DNA of 6,296 nucleotides from Bordetella parapertussis. GTDB lineage: Bacteria; Pseudomonadota; Gammaproteobacteria; Burkholderiales; Burkholderiaceae_C. The DNA lies in assembly GCA_943328885.2 (NCBI GenBank), contig CALQBT020000173.1, positions 1 through 6,296 of the forward strand, read 5' to 3'. Below are positions 1 to 6,295 of this stretch, piece by piece. The notes under the pieces are model-generated. The model was not told the origin of the DNA. It made no database searches and was given only the letters and a program-made list of their open reading frames with translations. The translations under genes and the position numbers were made by a program. Numbering within the stretch: the first letter of the stretch is position 1; every line of letters starts with the position of its first letter.

Positions 1-1
1 C

Positions 2-1483
2 GAGCGAACCGAGCACAACCCGCCCTGCGACGCGCAAGCCCAGGTCGAGTTGCCCGCCTGGCGCCATGCGCTGATCAACTACCCGCATCCCTTGCTCAAG
101 CGCGGCTTGGTGGTGATCGACACCCCAGGGCTGAATGCGATAGGCGCCGAGCCCGAGCTCACACTGGCCTTGCTACCGTCGGCGCATGCAGCGGTGTTCC
201 TGCTGGCGGCTGATACCGGGGTCACCCGCAGCGATCTGGCGATCTGGCGCGACCACCTCGGCGGGCGCGTGGGCGAGCGCTTTGTCGTGCTCAACAAGAT
301 CGACATCCTGAACGACCCCTTGCTCGACGCAACGCAGATCGAGCTTCAGGTGCAAGACCAGCGTGCCCAGGTCGCGCATACCCTGGGCCTCGCGCCTGAG
401 CAAGTGTTTGCGCTGTCGGCCCGACGGGCGCTGACAGCGCGAGTGCAGGGTGATGCGGCAGCTCTTGAGGCCAGCAGGCTACCCGCACTCGAGCAAGCGC
501 TGCTGGCCCAGCTTCTACCGCAGCGCAGCAAGGCCATGGCCCGTATCGTCGAAAACGGCTTGCTGGACTTGCAGCAGTCGGCACATCGACGCCTGCTCGA
601 CCGCCAGCGTCAGACCACCGAGCAGTTGATCGAGTTGCTAGGACTGCGCGGCAAGAGTGCTGCCCGACTCAAGATGGCGGGCGCCAGGCTGGACGCCGAA
701 AGCGCAGACTTCGAGCGCTGCGCGCCCCGTTTGTCGGCCTTGCGCGCGGTGCTGCTGCGCCAACTGCACGCACTGCTGGACGGCTTGTCGAGCCAGCTGG
801 TGCGAGCCGATCTGCAGCGCATGCGAGAAGCCAGCGATGCCAGCCTGTTCAAACTCGGTGCCGCCAAGGCCTTTGACGCGATGGGTCAGCAGCAGCAACA
901 ACGTCTGGACCGGGCGATGGCGCAACTCGACGAGATCGAAGCCATGCTGCAGGCCAGCACGCGCAGCCTGAATGCGGATTTCGGCTTCTCGCTGGCGGCA
1001 GGCTCGCGACCGGCGCTCGACCGCTTTCATCAAGAGCTCCAGCACATCGAGCGAAGCTACAGCCGCTACGTCGGCTTGACCCAGATCTGGCGCCTGGCGC
1101 AGGCCGGCTTCATGCAGCGCTTCTCTCACATCCTGTTGTCACGCTTGCGGGTGGTGTTCGAGGATGCAGCCCAGGACATCGAGCTGTGGGCCAAGGCCAT
1201 CAGCACCCAGATCGATGACCAACTGCGCGAGCGGCGCCGCAGCCTGCAGCAACGCCGCCAGGCGCATCAACGCATACGCGGCGCCGAGGACGGACTCGAG
1301 CAAAGCATCGCATCGATTCAGGCCGAACAAGCCCAGCTGCAAGGGCTGGCGCAACGACTGCAGCACGAGGTTGGCAGGCTGCTCGAGCTGGCCAACGCGC
1401 CGACCGCCAACGACCGTGCCGACAGCCCGGCGCAACATCTGCAGTTGGTGCTGCCGGCCCAGCCGGTGCTCGCCGCGGCATGA
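2..1483 (+). CDS. Dynamin-family GTPase, 3' part (5' end outside window)
   Basis: The reading frame is open from the left edge and encodes the last 493 residues of a large GTPase. Numbering from the codon at position 2, the G3 motif DTPG is at residues 40-43, following a hydrophobic strand (LVVI), and the G4 motif NKID is at 98-101 after FVVL. The G1 P-loop must lie upstream of the window. After the GTPase core comes a long, mostly helical region rich in Ala, Leu, Gln and Arg, with a five-glutamine run at 296-300 and a probable coiled coil at about 400-465, as expected for dynamin stalk helices. No clear transmembrane segment is visible. Bacterial dynamin-like proteins usually act in membrane remodelling; E. 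coli CrfC is instead a dynamin-like protein that binds the replication clamp. The specific role here is unknown. A TTG at position 50 could be read as a start, but it lies inside the domain and is not the real one. The stop overlaps the mutY start by four bases. Confidence 0.88.
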   Translation, partial: ERTEHNPPCDAQAQVELPAWRHALINYPHPLLKRGLVVIDTPGLNAIGAEPELTLALLPSAHAAVFLLAADTGVTRSDLAIWRDHLGGRVGERFVVLNKIDILNDPLLDATQIELQVQDQRAQVAHTLGLAPEQVFALSARRALTARVQGDAAALEASRLPALEQALLAQLLPQRSKAMARIVENGLLDLQQSAHRRLLDRQRQTTEQLIELLGLRGKSAARLKMAGARLDAESADFERCAPRLSALRAVLLRQLHALLDGLSSQLVRADLQRMREASDASLFKLGAAKAFDAMGQQQQQRLDRAMAQLDEIEAMLQASTRSLNADFGFSLAAGSRPALDRFHQELQHIERSYSRYVGLTQIWRLAQAGFMQRFSHILLSRLRVVFEDAAQDIELWAKAISTQIDDQLRERRRSLQQRRQAHQRIRGAEDGLEQSIASIQAEQAQLQGLAQRLQHEVGRLLELANAPTANDRADSPAQHLQLVLPAQPVLAAA

Positions 1484-2547
1484 TGGCGCGCCCTGTCCCG
1501 CCGGACTTGGCACCGACCTTGGTCCGCTGGCAGCGCGTGCACGGGCGCCACACCCTGCCATGGGTCGGCAGCCGCGACCCCTACCGGGTGTGGCTGTCGG
1601 AGATCATGCTGCAGCAGACCCAGGTCACCACCGTCTTGGGCTATTACGCGCGCTTTCTGCAGCGCTTTCCGGATGTCGCAGCACTGGCCGCCGCCCATCA
1701 AGACGACGTGCTGTCGCTGTGGAGCGGGCTGGGCTATTACAGCCGGGCACGCAATATGCACCGCTGCGCCCAGGTGGTGGTGCAGCAGCACGGCGGCCGC
1801 TTTCCGGGCGACAGCGTCGCGCTCGCCACGCTGCCCGGTATCGGCAGATCCACCGCAGCGGCGATTGCCGCCTTCTGCTTCGATGAGCGCTGTGCCATCC
1901 TGGACGGCAACGTCAAGCGCGTGCTCACGCGTGCGCTGGGCAACAGCGACGACCTGGCAGAAGGCCGCAACGAGCGCGCACTGTGGCAACAAGCCGAGGC
2001 CTTGCTGCCAAGCCAAGACATCGCCGCCTATACCCAGGGGTTGATGGATCTGGGCGCATCGCTGTGCAGCACTCGCCGCCCGGCCTGTGATGCCTGTCCG
2101 CTGGCCGGACTGTGCGTGGCACACGCCGAAGGCCGCCCCGAGGCTTACCCTGTCAAGACGCGCAAGCTCAAGCGCGGCCAGCGCGAGCACTCGCTGCTGT
2201 GGCTGGACCACAGAGACAGCGTCTGGCTGGTCCAGCGGCCGCAGACAGGCGTCTGGGCCGGACTGTGGAGCCTGCCTGAATACGAGTCGGACCAGGCTCT
2301 GTGGGACCAGGCAAGCGCTTGGCCAGGCGTGGGCAGACCGATGCCAACGGTGCAGCATGCGCTGACCCACTTCGACTGGGCGCTGCGGCCCTGTCATTGG
2401 CCGCTGCCGGACCGGCTCTCGACAGCGGGTCGAGCGCGGGTCGAAAACGGCCTGCCCAGCGGCCGCTGGGTGCTGCGGGAAGCTGCCTTGTCGATGGGTC
2501 TGCCAGCGCCGATCAGGCGCTTGCTCGAAGCCGGTCCACCGCGGTAG
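1480..2547 (+). CDS. mutY: A/G-specific adenine DNA glycosylase MutY
   Basis: MutY removes adenine mispaired with 8-oxoguanine, preventing G:C to T:A transversions. The 355-residue length matches the family. The N-terminal glycosylase domain carries SEIMLQQTQV with catalytic Glu41, the GLGYYSRAR segment at 83-91, the helix-hairpin-helix LPGIG at 118-122, and ILDGNVKRV with catalytic Asp142 and conserved Asn144. The 4Fe-4S cluster ligands are Cys196, Cys203, Cys206 and Cys212, in the classic C-x6-C-x2-C-x5-C spacing. A basic linker around 223-236 leads to the NUDIX-like C-terminal domain (about 237-350), which recognises 8-oxoG; its recognition loop reads LTH at 295-297 rather than FSH as in E. 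coli. The start is the first of two adjacent ATG codons (1480 or 1483). The first overlaps the stop of the upstream GTPase gene as ATGA, and no good Shine-Dalgarno sequence precedes it, so translational coupling is likely. The product has all catalytic and metal-binding residues and should be active. Confidence 0.97.
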   Translation: MMARPVPPDLAPTLVRWQRVHGRHTLPWVGSRDPYRVWLSEIMLQQTQVTTVLGYYARFLQRFPDVAALAAAHQDDVLSLWSGLGYYSRARNMHRCAQVVVQQHGGRFPGDSVALATLPGIGRSTAAAIAAFCFDERCAILDGNVKRVLTRALGNSDDLAEGRNERALWQQAEALLPSQDIAAYTQGLMDLGASLCSTRRPACDACPLAGLCVAHAEGRPEAYPVKTRKLKRGQREHSLLWLDHRDSVWLVQRPQTGVWAGLWSLPEYESDQALWDQASAWPGVGRPMPTVQHALTHFDWALRPCHWPLPDRLSTAGRARVENGLPSGRWVLREAALSMGLPAPIRRLLEAGPPR

Positions 2548-2575
2548 CCGGCCTTACAGGCGCCTAGACCAGGCC
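2547..2575. other. Convergent mutY / LON-domain gene junction
   Basis: The stop codons of the two convergent genes are separated by only 16 bases (2548-2563). The spacer can form a small hairpin, GCCT-TAC-AGGC (2551-2561). Alternatively GGCCT (2550-2554) can pair with AGGCC (2571-2575), and an 8-base palindrome AGGCGCCT lies at 2558-2565. None of these is followed by a T tract on either strand, so this is not a convincing intrinsic terminator. Termination may be Rho-dependent, or transcripts may run into the opposite gene. Confidence 0.3.
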
Positions 2576-3217
2576 CTTGCTGCGCAGGAAGTCGTCGACC
2601 AGCTTGAGCCTGAGCAAAGGCTCGTCGAGCCGCATCAATCGGTATCTGGCGGCTAGCGAGATCGGCAAGATTTCGCACCAGCGGTTGGCCACCCAGCCTG
2701 CGTCGTCGAGCCGGTAAGGCGGCGTGAACGGATGCTGGCCTGTTGCCGCTAGCGACTCGATCGCCTGAGCCAGCGCCGCTGCGCTGGCAGCCAGTTCAGG
2801 CGGCACCGCAGCCGGCAAGTCGTCGGGACAGGCCGTGGCTTCGGCCAGCCAAAGGCCGTCGGTGCGCTGATGCGGCTTGACCAGCTGCACCCTGCGGCCA
2901 CCCAAGCAGCGAACGCGCAAAATGCCGGCCTGCTCGGCGTCGACCTCCTGCAAATGGGCCAGCACCGCGGTGGTTTCGAGCTGCGGCATGTCTTTGCCAG
3001 CGCGCAGTTCGCTGCCCTGGACGATGCAGACCACGCCGAAAGGCGCTTGTTGGCGCAGGCAATGGCTGATCAGGTCGAGGTAGCGCGCTTCGAACACCTT
3101 GAGCTGCAACAGTCCGCCGGGAAACAGCACCGTCTGCAACGGAAACAAGGGCAACTCGGTCCCGGATGGCAGCTGCAGCGTCGGGCCGGCTTCATCCGGG
3201 GTTGGCGTGAAGCTCAT
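2564..3217 (-). CDS. Stand-alone LON (Lon N-terminal/substrate-binding) domain protein
   Basis: This 217-residue protein matches the LON substrate-binding domain, the N-terminal domain of ATP-dependent protease La. The hallmark opening LPLFPLQTVLFPG lies at 22-34, followed by LQLKVFEARYLDL at 37-49 and a beta-rich segment around 60-115 that includes GVVCIVQGSE. The end is helical (about 140-217). There is no AAA+ ATPase module and no Ser-Lys protease domain, so this is a complete short member of the family and not a truncated Lon. Such proteins are widespread in proteobacteria, often annotated as LON peptidase substrate-binding domain proteins, and their function is not established; binding of client polypeptides is inferred from the fold. 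The ATG start overlaps the rapZ stop as ATGA, placing it last in the leftward unit after recN and rapZ. No signal peptide or membrane segment is seen, so it should be cytoplasmic. Confidence 0.92.
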   Translation of the reverse strand: MSFTPTPDEAGPTLQLPSGTELPLFPLQTVLFPGGLLQLKVFEARYLDLISHCLRQQAPFGVVCIVQGSELRAGKDMPQLETTAVLAHLQEVDAEQAGILRVRCLGGRRVQLVKPHQRTDGLWLAEATACPDDLPAAVPPELAASAAALAQAIESLAATGQHPFTPPYRLDDAGWVANRWCEILPISLAARYRLMRLDEPLLRLKLVDDFLRSKGLV

Positions 3218-4134
3218 TCGAAGACATCCAGCTCGCGGTGACGGATCAGCGTCGCCCCATGGTCGGCGAAGCGACGCTTCAGCTGCTCGACCATGTAGAC
3301 CGAGCGGTGCTGACCGCCGGTACAGCCCAAAGCCACCGTGACGTAGCCGCGCTGGTCGGAGGCCAGCGCGCTCAGCCAGCGGCGCATGAACGCCTCGATC
3401 TGCCCGAGCAATTCGGCTGCTTCGGGTTGCCCGGCCAGATACTCAGCCACCAGCGAGTCGCGGCCCGACAACGCTCGCAGCTCACGAACATAGTAAGGGT
3501 TGGGCAGCATCCGCACGTCGAACACATAGTCTGCGTTCAGCGGCACACCGTACTTGTACGCAAAGCTCTCAAACACCAGCGTCATGCGATCGGTCGATGT
3601 CGAGACCAGGTCACGGACATGTTGGCGCAAACCCGCTGGGCGCAAGGTGCTGGTGTCGATGATCGCCGAGACCTCGCGCAACTCGGCCAGCATCAGCCGC
3701 TCGAGCTCGATCGCATCGATCAGCGCATGCTGAACACCATCGCTGTTGTCGGCCTGGCTCAGCGGGTGCGGGCGCCGGGTCTCCGAATAGCGCCGTACCA
3801 GCGTGTCGGTACTGGCATCGAGGAACAAGGGCCTGATCGTGACACCTTCGGCGCGCAAATCCCGGATCAGCGGCACCAGCACATGCAGCGAACCTGCAGC
3901 GCGCACATCGACCGCAATCGCCACGCGCTCGGTGTAGCGCGGATGGGTCAGCCGCATGTACTCACGCAGCAACTCCGGCGGCAGGTTGTCGACGCAATAA
4001 AAGCCCGAGTCTTCGAGCGCGTGCAGCGCGACCGACTTGCCGGAGCCAGAGATGCCTGTGATCAACACCAATTCGCGAACCGACGGATCGGCTGGGGTTG
4101 GTCGGGCAGGGGTCGAAGGGTCAGAAGGATTCAT
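3214..4134 (-). CDS. rapZ: RapZ (YvcJ/YhbJ family) P-loop nucleotide-binding RNase adapter
   Basis: The 306-residue product has the Walker A motif GISGSGKS at 27-34, followed by the family segment DSGFYCVDNLPPELL at 42-56. The C-terminal domain holds FAYKYGVP at 191-198, FDVRMLPNPYY at 205-215 and GCTGGQHRSVYMVEQL at 270-285. In E. coli, RapZ binds the small RNAs GlmY and GlmZ and presents GlmZ to RNase E, controlling glucosamine-6-phosphate synthase. Those RNAs are known from enterobacteria, so the target here is unknown. The protein ends ELDVFE and lacks the basic Lys/Arg tail used by the E. coli protein for RNA binding. The N-terminus carries about 20 extra Pro/Ser/Thr-rich residues before the first strand. 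The chosen ATG overlaps the recN stop as ATGA, with no strong ribosome-binding site before it, which suggests coupling. A TTG or GTG near residues 22-23 is a less likely start. The stop overlaps the LON-domain gene's start in the same way. Confidence 0.96.
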   Translation of the reverse strand: MNPSDPSTPARPTPADPSVRELVLITGISGSGKSVALHALEDSGFYCVDNLPPELLREYMRLTHPRYTERVAIAVDVRAAGSLHVLVPLIRDLRAEGVTIRPLFLDASTDTLVRRYSETRRPHPLSQADNSDGVQHALIDAIELERLMLAELREVSAIIDTSTLRPAGLRQHVRDLVSTSTDRMTLVFESFAYKYGVPLNADYVFDVRMLPNPYYVRELRALSGRDSLVAEYLAGQPEAAELLGQIEAFMRRWLSALASDQRGYVTVALGCTGGQHRSVYMVEQLKRRFADHGATLIRHRELDVFE

Positions 4135-5912
4135 GTCTTGCCGGACTTTCGAGTCTTGTGGCTTGCCCGCAGCGCCGCAGAGGCATCGGGGGTGACCGTC
4201 GGTTGCAGCATCGCCCGCGCATGGGCCAGTCGGGTGTCAGCCAGGCGCTGGCCGCCGAGCATTCGAGCCACCTCGACGACACGGGCTTCGTCTGTCACGG
4301 GCACCACGTTGCTGACGGTTTGCCCGTCGGCCCGGGTCGCCTTGCTGACCAGGTAGTGGTGGTCGGCGCAGGCGGCGACCTGGGCCAGGTGGGTGACAGC
4401 CAGCACCTGGCGCTGGCTGCCAAGTTGCTTCATCAGCGCACCCACCGTGTCGCCGACCGCACCGCCGATGCCGGCGTCGACCTCGTCGAAGATCAGCGTG
4501 TGGGCACTCCCAACCGCCTGCAAGCCTGCAGCGGACGCGCTTGAAACTGCCCCGAGCGTCGTGACCGCAATGGCCAGCGCCAGCCGCGACAGCTCGCCAC
4601 CCGAGGCGACCTTGGCCAGCGGCCGCGGCGTGCTGCCGGCATGGCCGGCGACCAGGAACTCCACCGTCTCGAGCCCTTGCGACTGCGGCGAGGCCAGTGG
4701 CGATAGCAGCACCTCGAAGCAGCCCCCAGCCAGCCCCAAGCCTTGCATCGCATCGGTCACCGCCGCGGCCAGCGGGCCGGCGGCGCGAGCACGCCCCGCG
4801 CTGACACGCTGCGCCTCGACCAAGTAGTGACGGTCGGCCTGGGCCAGATCGGCCTCAAGCGCCGCGGTGTCGGACGCGGCTTCCAGCGCCGCCAGCTCAG
4901 TGCGCCACTGCAGCAGCAGCGCGGCCAACTGGTCAGCTGGTCTGCGGTAACGCCTGGCCATGCCCATCCAGGCCGACAGCCTAGCGTCGATCTCTGCCAG
5001 GCGATCGGGCTCCAGGTCGACATGACCCAGATAGTTGTTCAGCGTTCGCGCGGCGTCCTGCAGCTGGGCCAGCGCACCCTGCAGTGATTCAATGGCGGGG
5101 ACGATGCGGCGATCGTGGTCAGACACCTCGGACAGCATGTCGACCGCCCGGCTGGTCAGCGTCTCGGCGTTGCTGCGCTCGGCATCGGTGACGGCATCGA
5201 GCGCGCGCCGCACCGCATCCATCAAGGCCTGGGCATTGGCCAGACGCTGGTGTTCAGCCGAGAGTTCGGCCCATTCACCTTCGGCCGGCCCAAGCTTGTC
5301 GAGCTCGCCGATCTGCCAGGCCAGGCGCTCTCGCTCGAGGCCGATCTCGTCAGCGCGATCGCGTGCCTGCGCCAGGCGCTCGGCAGCGGCCTTGCGATCG
5401 GCAAAGCGCTTGGCGAGATCGGCGGTGTCAAGGCCAGCCTGGGCATCGACCATTGCCCGGGTGGCGCTGGCGCGCGTCAAGCTCTGCCACGCATGCTGAC
5501 CATGGATGTCGAGCAAGTGATCGGCCACTTCACGCAACTGCAGCAAGGTCGCCGGGCTGCCGTTGATCCAGGCCCGGCTCTTGCCCTGGGCGTCGAGGGT
5601 CCGGCGCAGCAGCAGCGTGGCGCCATCAGGGCCCACATCAAGGCCCGCTTCCGAGCCAGCACCAAATCCCGCCTCCTCGAGCCAGCCGCCCAGCGCAGCC
5701 GGCGTATCGAATTCGGCGCTGACTTCGGCGCGGACCGCGCCTTCACGCACCAAGCCGGCGTCGCCTCGACCACCGAGCGCGAGCTGCAGCGCATCGATCA
5801 GGATCGACTTGCCGGCGCCTGTCTCGCCCGTCAGCGCCGAGAAACCGGCATAGAACTCGAGCTCCAGCGCAGGCACGATCACGAAGTCGCGCAGCGCAAG
5901 CCGCCGCAGCAT
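4131..5912 (-). CDS. recN: DNA repair protein RecN (SMC-like ATPase)
   Basis: RecN is a cytoplasmic SMC/ABC-type ATPase that acts early in recombinational repair of double-strand breaks and promotes DNA end or sister cohesion. The 593-residue protein has the split ATPase architecture: Walker A GETGAGKS at 29-36, a Q-loop-like DIHGQHAWQSL at 135-145, a helical coiled-coil middle at about 160-375, signature ASGGELSR at 436-443, Walker B LIFDEVDAGIGG at 473-484, and switch histidine His508 in LAVTHLAQVA. It is somewhat longer than E. coli RecN (about 550 residues). The extra length is partly an Ala/Ser-rich insert at about 455-470 and partly a basic tail after about residue 570. The ATG start is supported by a well-placed Shine-Dalgarno (5920-5924) and by the family N-terminus, which begins with MLRRLALRDFVI. 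It follows nadK by 83 bases and its stop overlaps the rapZ start. No LexA box is visible in that gap. Confidence 0.97.
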   Translation of the reverse strand: MLRRLALRDFVIVPALELEFYAGFSALTGETGAGKSILIDALQLALGGRGDAGLVREGAVRAEVSAEFDTPAALGGWLEEAGFGAGSEAGLDVGPDGATLLLRRTLDAQGKSRAWINGSPATLLQLREVADHLLDIHGQHAWQSLTRASATRAMVDAQAGLDTADLAKRFADRKAAAERLAQARDRADEIGLERERLAWQIGELDKLGPAEGEWAELSAEHQRLANAQALMDAVRRALDAVTDAERSNAETLTSRAVDMLSEVSDHDRRIVPAIESLQGALAQLQDAARTLNNYLGHVDLEPDRLAEIDARLSAWMGMARRYRRPADQLAALLLQWRTELAALEAASDTAALEADLAQADRHYLVEAQRVSAGRARAAGPLAAAVTDAMQGLGLAGGCFEVLLSPLASPQSQGLETVEFLVAGHAGSTPRPLAKVASGGELSRLALAIAVTTLGAVSSASAAGLQAVGSAHTLIFDEVDAGIGGAVGDTVGALMKQLGSQRQVLAVTHLAQVAACADHHYLVSKATRADGQTVSNVVPVTDEARVVEVARMLGGQRLADTRLAHARAMLQPTVTPDASAALRASHKTRKSGKT

Positions 5913-5995
5913 GCCTCAGCCCTCGCGCGAGTCCGGCCCAGGACAGACCCGCACCCGTGCAACGGCCCGACGAAAAACCCGAGCGCCCAAGCCCC
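5913..5995. other. nadK-recN intergenic gap (83 bases)
   Basis: This is the only gap of note in the window. Read on the minus strand, it contains a T5 run (complement of the A run near 5975-5980) but no stable GC stem directly before it, so it is not a convincing terminator. A short hairpin CCGT-TGC-ACGG lies downstream of that run. No CTGT-N8-ACAG LexA-type box and no good -35/-10 pair was found by eye. Co-transcription of recN with nadK is the simplest reading, although a weak or alternative-sigma promoter cannot be excluded. Confidence 0.4.
5920..5924 (-). promoter_or_regulatory. Ribosome-binding site of recN (GAGGG)
   Basis: On the minus strand GAGGG lies seven bases before the recN ATG, which is ideal spacing and fixes the start codon. 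It is the only good Shine-Dalgarno sequence seen among the gene starts in this window, consistent with recN being independently initiated while rapZ and the LON-domain gene rely on coupling. The site partly overlaps a perfect 10-base palindrome, CTCGCGCGAG (5922-5931). Confidence 0.65.
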
Positions 5996-6295
5996 TCACA
6001 CCACACCCTCGTACCAACGCAGCTTGCGGCGCAAGGTGGCGTAATAGCTCCAGCCACGCGGATGCAGGAAACGCACCTTGTGGGCCGAGCGGCGAACCCG
6101 GACCTGGTCCCCGTGCAGCAAGCTGGCCAGGGCTTGCATGTCGAAGTTGGCAGACGCGTCGCGGCCGGCGACCACAGTGATGCGGATCACGCCGGTGTCG
6201 GGCAGCACGATAGGCCGGTTGCTCATGGTGTGCGAGGCGATCGGCACCACCACCCAACCGGCGATGCCCGGGTGCAGGATGGGTCCGCCGGCTGA
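5996..6295 (-). CDS. nadK: NAD kinase, C-terminal part (5' end outside window)
   Basis: The frame is open to the right edge and encodes the last 99 residues of NAD kinase, which phosphorylates NAD to NADP using ATP or polyphosphate. The visible part begins with the family motif [10 protein letters not shown] and continues through [19 protein letters not shown], closely resembling the same region of E. coli NadK (SAGGPI, then VPMFPHTLSARPLV). It then has the beta-strand segment ending NFDMQ and the C-terminal [21 protein letters not shown], the counterpart of E. coli LIHPKDYSYFNTLSTKLGW. The catalytic GGDG motif and the N-terminal domain lie outside the window. A GTG at 6253 is an internal valine codon and not the start. 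The gene lies upstream of recN on the same strand, a common proteobacterial arrangement, and is probably co-transcribed with it. The alternative symbol is ppnK. Confidence 0.95.
   Translation of the reverse strand, partial: SAGGPILHPGIAGWVVVPIASHTMSNRPIVLPDTGVIRITVVAGRDASANFDMQALASLLHGDQVRVRRSAHKVRFLHPRGWSYYATLRRKLRWYEGVV

Noticed and set aside
887..901. CAG/CAA run giving five glutamines in the GTPase
   Set aside because: It is too short to be a functional microsatellite or polyQ tract, and fits the Gln-rich helical region around it.
1164..1886. A 240-codon plus-strand frame across the GTPase/mutY junction in another frame
   Set aside because: It looked like a possible fusion or frameshift product, but both underlying genes are intact in their own frames with a clean ATGA overlap.
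1318..2397. A 359-codon minus-strand frame opposite the dynamin-like gene and mutY
   Set aside because: mutY on the plus strand is unambiguous, and the antisense translation shows no recognisable motifs.
2564..3217. LON-domain gene as a broken Lon protease gene
   Set aside because: It has a normal start coupled to rapZ, a complete domain with a helical C-terminus and its own stop. No ATPase or protease remnants follow: the next gene is mutY on the opposite strand.
3238..4356. A 372-codon open frame on the plus strand, antisense to rapZ and the end of recN
   Set aside because: It overlaps two clearly recognised minus-strand genes, its translation resembles no family I know, and long antisense frames are expected in GC-rich DNA with strong codon bias.
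5965..5990. Possible terminator between nadK and recN (minus-strand T5 run)
   Set aside because: No stable stem precedes the T run, and the nearby hairpin lies after it, so the geometry is wrong for an intrinsic terminator.
5115..6044. A 309-codon plus-strand frame opposite recN and nadK
   Set aside because: It is a shadow of recN: there is no domain signature, it is rich in Arg/Gln/Ala as expected from the complement, and it crosses the intergenic gap and the nadK end.
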